Assembly (NCBI GenBank): GCA_002429615.1
Contig: DJAN01000022.1
Span: 1 to 16,686, forward strand
Length of the DNA stretch: 16,686 nucleotides
From: Lysobacteraceae bacterium UBA6001
Lineage (GTDB): Bacteria > Pseudomonadota > Gammaproteobacteria > Xanthomonadales > Xanthomonadaceae
Direction: 5' to 3'
Shown: positions 13,979 to 16,686 of the stretch, piece by piece
Numbering within the stretch: position 1 is the stretch's first letter
Layout: each line of letters starts with the position of its first letter
Program-made: the position numbers and the translations under genes
The notes under the pieces: generated by a model
Database searches by the model: none
What the model was told of the DNA's origin: nothing
The model's input: only the letters and a program-made list of their open reading frames with translations

Positions 13979-16273
13979 TCAGAATTTTGCAGTGAACTCG
14001 ACACCCCACGTGCGCGGCTCATTCAGGAAGCCGGTCAAGTTATTGAAATCGATCGCACCGACCACGCGCGTCTCGTCGGTGATGTTGCGACCAAACACCG
14101 CCACGTCGTACAAGCCGTAGTTCCAGTTGTAACCGATCCGCAGGCCGCCTTCCAGCGAACTGCGGCTGCGGAATTCCGGCGACTCGTACAGGAAGAAGTT
14201 CACCGGGCTGCGGTAGGCCCAGTCGGTGTAGACGTAGATCTCGTCGCCATTGACCATGGGGAAGCCAAGTCGCGCGGTGACGTTGTGGATCCACTTCGGC
14301 GCCTGCGGCAGCGGGTTGCCGTTGACCAGGGCGTAGGTGCCACCATTGATGACAGTGGTCGGGTCGGTGATGGTGCAGCCACCGCCACAAATCGCCACCG
14401 CCAGGTTGGGATCCTTGATCTCGGTATCGTTGTAGCTGCTACCTAGCGTGACCAGCAGGTTGTCGGTGATATAGGCCTCGAAGTCCAGCTCCGCGCCCTG
14501 ACCGATGGTCTTGTCGGCGTTGAGCAGCGTGGCGGTGTTGGCCGCGCCACCCACGGCGATCAACTGCTGGCCGTCCACGTCATAGCGGAAGATGTCGAAG
14601 CCCAGGCGCGCGCGCTTGTCGAACAGATCCGCCTTCAGGCCGATCTCATAGGAGATGACCTTCTCCGAGTCGGCGGTGGAAACACCACCATTCGGGGCGG
14701 TGGCGGCCGCGAACAGCAGGCGGCCCTGGACCGATGGTGCACGGAAGCCCTTGGCGACACGGCCGTACAGGTTCACGTCCGGGGTCAGCGCGTAGGTGCC
14801 GCTCAGATCCCAGCTGACGTCGTCGACATCGGTATGGACCACGTAGGGCCCGCCGACCGGCGCACCGAACGGTGCCGCTTCCAGCACGCTGGCACTGAAG
14901 TCCTTCTTGTCCTGGGTATAGCGCAGGCCGCCGCGCAGCTTGAAGCGGTCGGTCACGTCGAAGTCACCGGACACGAACGCCGCCCACGCCTTGTTGCGCT
15001 GCTGCTGCACCGCATGCCCGGCCTGCGGGTTGCCCGGGGTCAGCGAGTCGTAGTTGAAGCTGTCGATGGTGACGTCTTCGTCGAAGTAGAACAGGCCAGC
15101 CTGCCAATCGAAGCGGCCCCATTCGTTGGACTCCACGCGGAATTCCTGCGTCCACTGGCGGTGGTCCGGCAGGCCATCGGCGGATTCGGAGGCGAACGGA
15201 ATCTCACCCGGGCCATAGTTGCCCGCGCCCAGGAAACTGGCGCCGTAGCCGCCATCGATATCACCACGGTTGAGCGACTCGGCGGTTTCGTAGCCGGTGA
15301 TCGAATACAGCGTGACCTGCCCCAGGTTCCACTTCAGGCGGGCACTGCCGCCCCAGGTCTCCAGATCGGAGAAGTTGACGCCATCGTTGCTGACTTCATC
15401 GCGATCGAAGCCGGGCACCAGCGCATTGCTGCCCTTCTGGATGATGTTGGCGCGGAACAGGCGGGCGGTACCGTTGAGCTTGCGCTTGTGCAGGTTGAAC
15501 AGCGCCTCGAAGTCATCGCCTTCGTAGAGGAACTGCACGCGACCGGCGGCTTCGTCATAGCCCTCGAAACCATCATTCGGGCCATCGTGCGTGTTGGTGA
15601 CCCAGTCGTCGCGGCGCTGGTACAGGGCCGAGACGCGGGCCGACCAGCGATCCGTCAGCGGGCCGCCATAAGCGCCCTGGAAGTTCCAGCTGTCGAAGCT
15701 GCCATAGGACAGCTTCACGTAGCCATCGGCGTCCTGCGACGGTCGCGCCGAATCGAACTTGACCACGCCGGCCGGCGTATTGCGGCCAAACAAAGTGCCC
15801 TGGGGACCACGCAGCAGTTCGATGCCGGCCAGATCGAAGACCGGGAAGCCCTTGAGCAGCGGGCTTTCCTGCACGACATCGTCGTATACCAGCGACACCG
15901 GCTGGGACGCATTGAGGTCGAAGTCGGTATTGCCCAGGCCACGGATGTAGAAGCGCGGGAAGGCACGACCGTAGGAGGATTCGATGTTGAGGCTGGGCAG
16001 GCGCGAGGACAGGAAACGGATGTCATCGCCGGCCGAGCCGAGCACGTCGAGCTTCTCGCCGCTGACCGTGGTGATCGATACCGGAACGTCCTTGGCATTC
16101 TCGACGCGGCGCTGCGCGGTGACCTGCAGCGTGTCGAGCACGGCGGGCGCCTTGGCGCCTTCGGTCTGGGCCGGCTCCTGGGCAAAGGCCTGTGTGGCGG
16201 GCAGCAGGGCGGCAAGGGCGATGACAAGCGGATGCACGGCCGGCAATCGGCCGCGGGCACGGGTCAGGGACAT
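13979..16273 (-). CDS. TonB-dependent outer-membrane receptor, substrate unknown
   Basis: A 764-residue protein from ATG at 16273, with GAGAGAG about 9 nt upstream. The signal peptide ends near FAQ (30-32). A TonB-box-like DTLQVTAQ (47-54) is followed by the plug domain (about 58-175), which carries VPVSITTVSGEKL, FYIRGLG (108-114) and the classic RGPQGTLFGRNTPAG (155-169). The rest is a 22-strand barrel-like region with many aromatic strands, closing with WGVEFTAKF, whose terminal Phe is the BAM insertion signal. C629 and C633 (CGGGC) sit in what should be an outer loop. Such receptors take up siderophores, vitamin B12, sugars or other bulky nutrients using TonB-ExbBD energy; no substrate can be read from the neighbours. 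It is followed by the protease gene on the same strand, separated by a hairpin. Confidence 0.94.
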   Translation of the reverse strand: MSLTRARGRLPAVHPLVIALAALLPATQAFAQEPAQTEGAKAPAVLDTLQVTAQRRVENAKDVPVSITTVSGEKLDVLGSAGDDIRFLSSRLPSLNIESSYGRAFPRFYIRGLGNTDFDLNASQPVSLVYDDVVQESPLLKGFPVFDLAGIELLRGPQGTLFGRNTPAGVVKFDSARPSQDADGYVKLSYGSFDSWNFQGAYGGPLTDRWSARVSALYQRRDDWVTNTHDGPNDGFEGYDEAAGRVQFLYEGDDFEALFNLHKRKLNGTARLFRANIIQKGSNALVPGFDRDEVSNDGVNFSDLETWGGSARLKWNLGQVTLYSITGYETAESLNRGDIDGGYGASFLGAGNYGPGEIPFASESADGLPDHRQWTQEFRVESNEWGRFDWQAGLFYFDEDVTIDSFNYDSLTPGNPQAGHAVQQQRNKAWAAFVSGDFDVTDRFKLRGGLRYTQDKKDFSASVLEAAPFGAPVGGPYVVHTDVDDVSWDLSGTYALTPDVNLYGRVAKGFRAPSVQGRLLFAAATAPNGGVSTADSEKVISYEIGLKADLFDKRARLGFDIFRYDVDGQQLIAVGGAANTATLLNADKTIGQGAELDFEAYITDNLLVTLGSSYNDTEIKDPNLAVAICGGGCTITDPTTVINGGTYALVNGNPLPQAPKWIHNVTARLGFPMVNGDEIYVYTDWAYRSPVNFFLYESPEFRSRSSLEGGLRIGYNWNYGLYDVAVFGRNITDETRVVGAIDFNNLTGFLNEPRTWGVEFTAKF

Positions 16274-16424
16274 GGCGAAGGCTCTCTCGGGTGGTGGACT
16301 AGCGGCGACAGGCCGCCTAGCACGGAAATGTTGCAATACAGCACACGGCATCGCAAAGGGTGACACCGCGTGCCGCGACCGGCAAATCTGAACGAGGCCC
16401 GCCGTGGCCCCCGGCGCATGACCT

Positions 16425-16442
16425 GCGGCAGGTGACTGCCGC
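16425..16442. promoter_or_regulatory. 7-bp inverted repeat in the divergent receptor/GYF_2 intergenic region
   Basis: GCGGCAG (16425-16431), loop GTGA, CTGCCGC (16436-16442). It lies 15 nt before the -10-like TAGACT of the GYF_2 gene and 152 nt before the receptor ATG in the other direction, so it could be an operator. The rest of the 214-nt gap (16274-16487) shows no gene. Confidence 0.35.
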
Positions 16443-16456
16443 GGCGGTCACCGACA

Positions 16457-16480
16457 TAGACTCGGCCATCAATCAGGAGG
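16457..16480 (+). promoter_or_regulatory. -10-like TAGACT and perfect ribosome site for the GYF_2 gene
   Basis: TAGACT (16457-16462) is a plausible -10, and AGGAGG (16475-16480) is a perfect Shine-Dalgarno sequence 7 nt before ATG 16488. This is the strongest ribosome site in the window and fixes the start. Confidence 0.6.
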
Positions 16481-16487
16481 ATTTCCC

Positions 16488-16686
16488 ATGGCGCAGTGGT
16501 ATTTCCATATTCCGGGCCGTTCGGACCGGGTCGGCCCGATGGACGACGCGGCGGCCCAGTCGTTTGCCCGTAGCACGCCTTCGGCGATGGCTTGGCGGGA
16601 AGGACTGGATGGCTGGAAGCCGGTCGGCGCGGTCGCCGAACTTTTCGCCGGCGCGCCCGGCGCCGCGCCGCCACCGCCGCTGCCCG
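16488..16686 (+). CDS. GYF_2 (DUF4339)-domain protein, 3' end beyond window
   Basis: An open frame of 66 codons runs to the window edge. The start MAQWYFHIPGRSD, then RVGPMDD (14-20), then AMAWREGLDGWKPVG (33-47), matches the GYF_2/DUF4339 domain: WYxxxxGxxxGP at the front and the WxxGxxxW pair at the end. After residue 55 the sequence becomes Ala/Pro-rich with a run of prolines (61-64), a typical linker before a membrane part such as an RDD or DUF805 domain, which would lie outside the window. The GYF_2 domain is thought to bind proline-rich or other protein partners at the cytoplasmic membrane; its bacterial role is poorly known. The gene is divergent from the TonB receptor. ATG 16488 is fixed by AGGAGG. 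Confidence 0.85.
   Translation, partial: MAQWYFHIPGRSDRVGPMDDAAAQSFARSTPSAMAWREGLDGWKPVGAVAELFAGAPGAAPPPPLP

Noticed and set aside
14834..16363. 509-codon plus-strand frame opposite the TonB receptor
   Set aside because: The receptor motifs (plug, TonB box, terminal Phe) on the minus strand are unambiguous; the plus frame has no recognisable domain.

Overview
The window looks like chromosomal DNA of a GC-rich gammaproteobacterium, most likely of the Xanthomonadaceae/Lysobacteraceae (Stenotrophomonas, Pseudoxanthomonas, Lysobacter and relatives). That assignment is an inference. It rests on the strong G/C bias at third codon positions, the large fused indolepyruvate ferredoxin oxidoreductase-type protein, the many secreted hydrolases and TonB-type receptors, and an inverted pair of GTAG-type REP elements. 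I see no rRNA, tRNA, insertion sequence, prophage gene or CRISPR array. The thirteen genes are closely packed and every intergenic gap is under 300 bases.

Layout from left to right. (1) 1-2072, minus strand: an MFS exporter followed 16 nt later by an AEC-family permease that is cut by the window edge. (2) 2228-2875, minus: a secreted TPR-like protein, followed by a GC-rich stem-loop and a second hairpin with a T run that separates it from the MFS gene. (3) 3036-6740, plus: a 1234-residue oxidoreductase with 2-oxoacid decarboxylase and gamma-subunit domains. (4) 6783-6860: a REP doublet between convergent genes. (5) 6896-8478, minus: a three-histidine-box fatty acid desaturase whose stop overlaps the start of a secreted three-EF-hand protein (ATGA). 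(6) 8612-9439, plus, divergent from the desaturase: a stand-alone ABC ATPase. (7) 9511-11468, plus: a class A acid phosphatase lipoprotein overlapping a secreted GH18 chitinase-like enzyme (GTGA). (8) 11472-16273, minus: a TonB-dependent receptor, then a metzincin-like secreted protease with four tandem beta-type repeats, then a lipoprotein coupled to the protease by ATGA. (9) 16488-16686, plus: the start of a GYF_2-domain protein, open at the window edge.

Much of the window concerns the cell envelope and nutrient uptake: two inner-membrane permeases, an outer-membrane receptor, a secreted protease, a chitinase, a phosphatase and a desaturase that would tune membrane fluidity. The part most worth following up is the protease-lipoprotein pair. 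The protease has an unusual repeat-built N-terminus and an alanine where metzincins normally carry glycine in the zinc motif. The coupled lipoprotein has a sequence pattern reminding me of the propeptide of bacterial reprolysin-like proteases, which suggests a membrane-anchored propeptide or inhibitor supplied in trans. This is a hypothesis from pattern reading and was not tested by any search.
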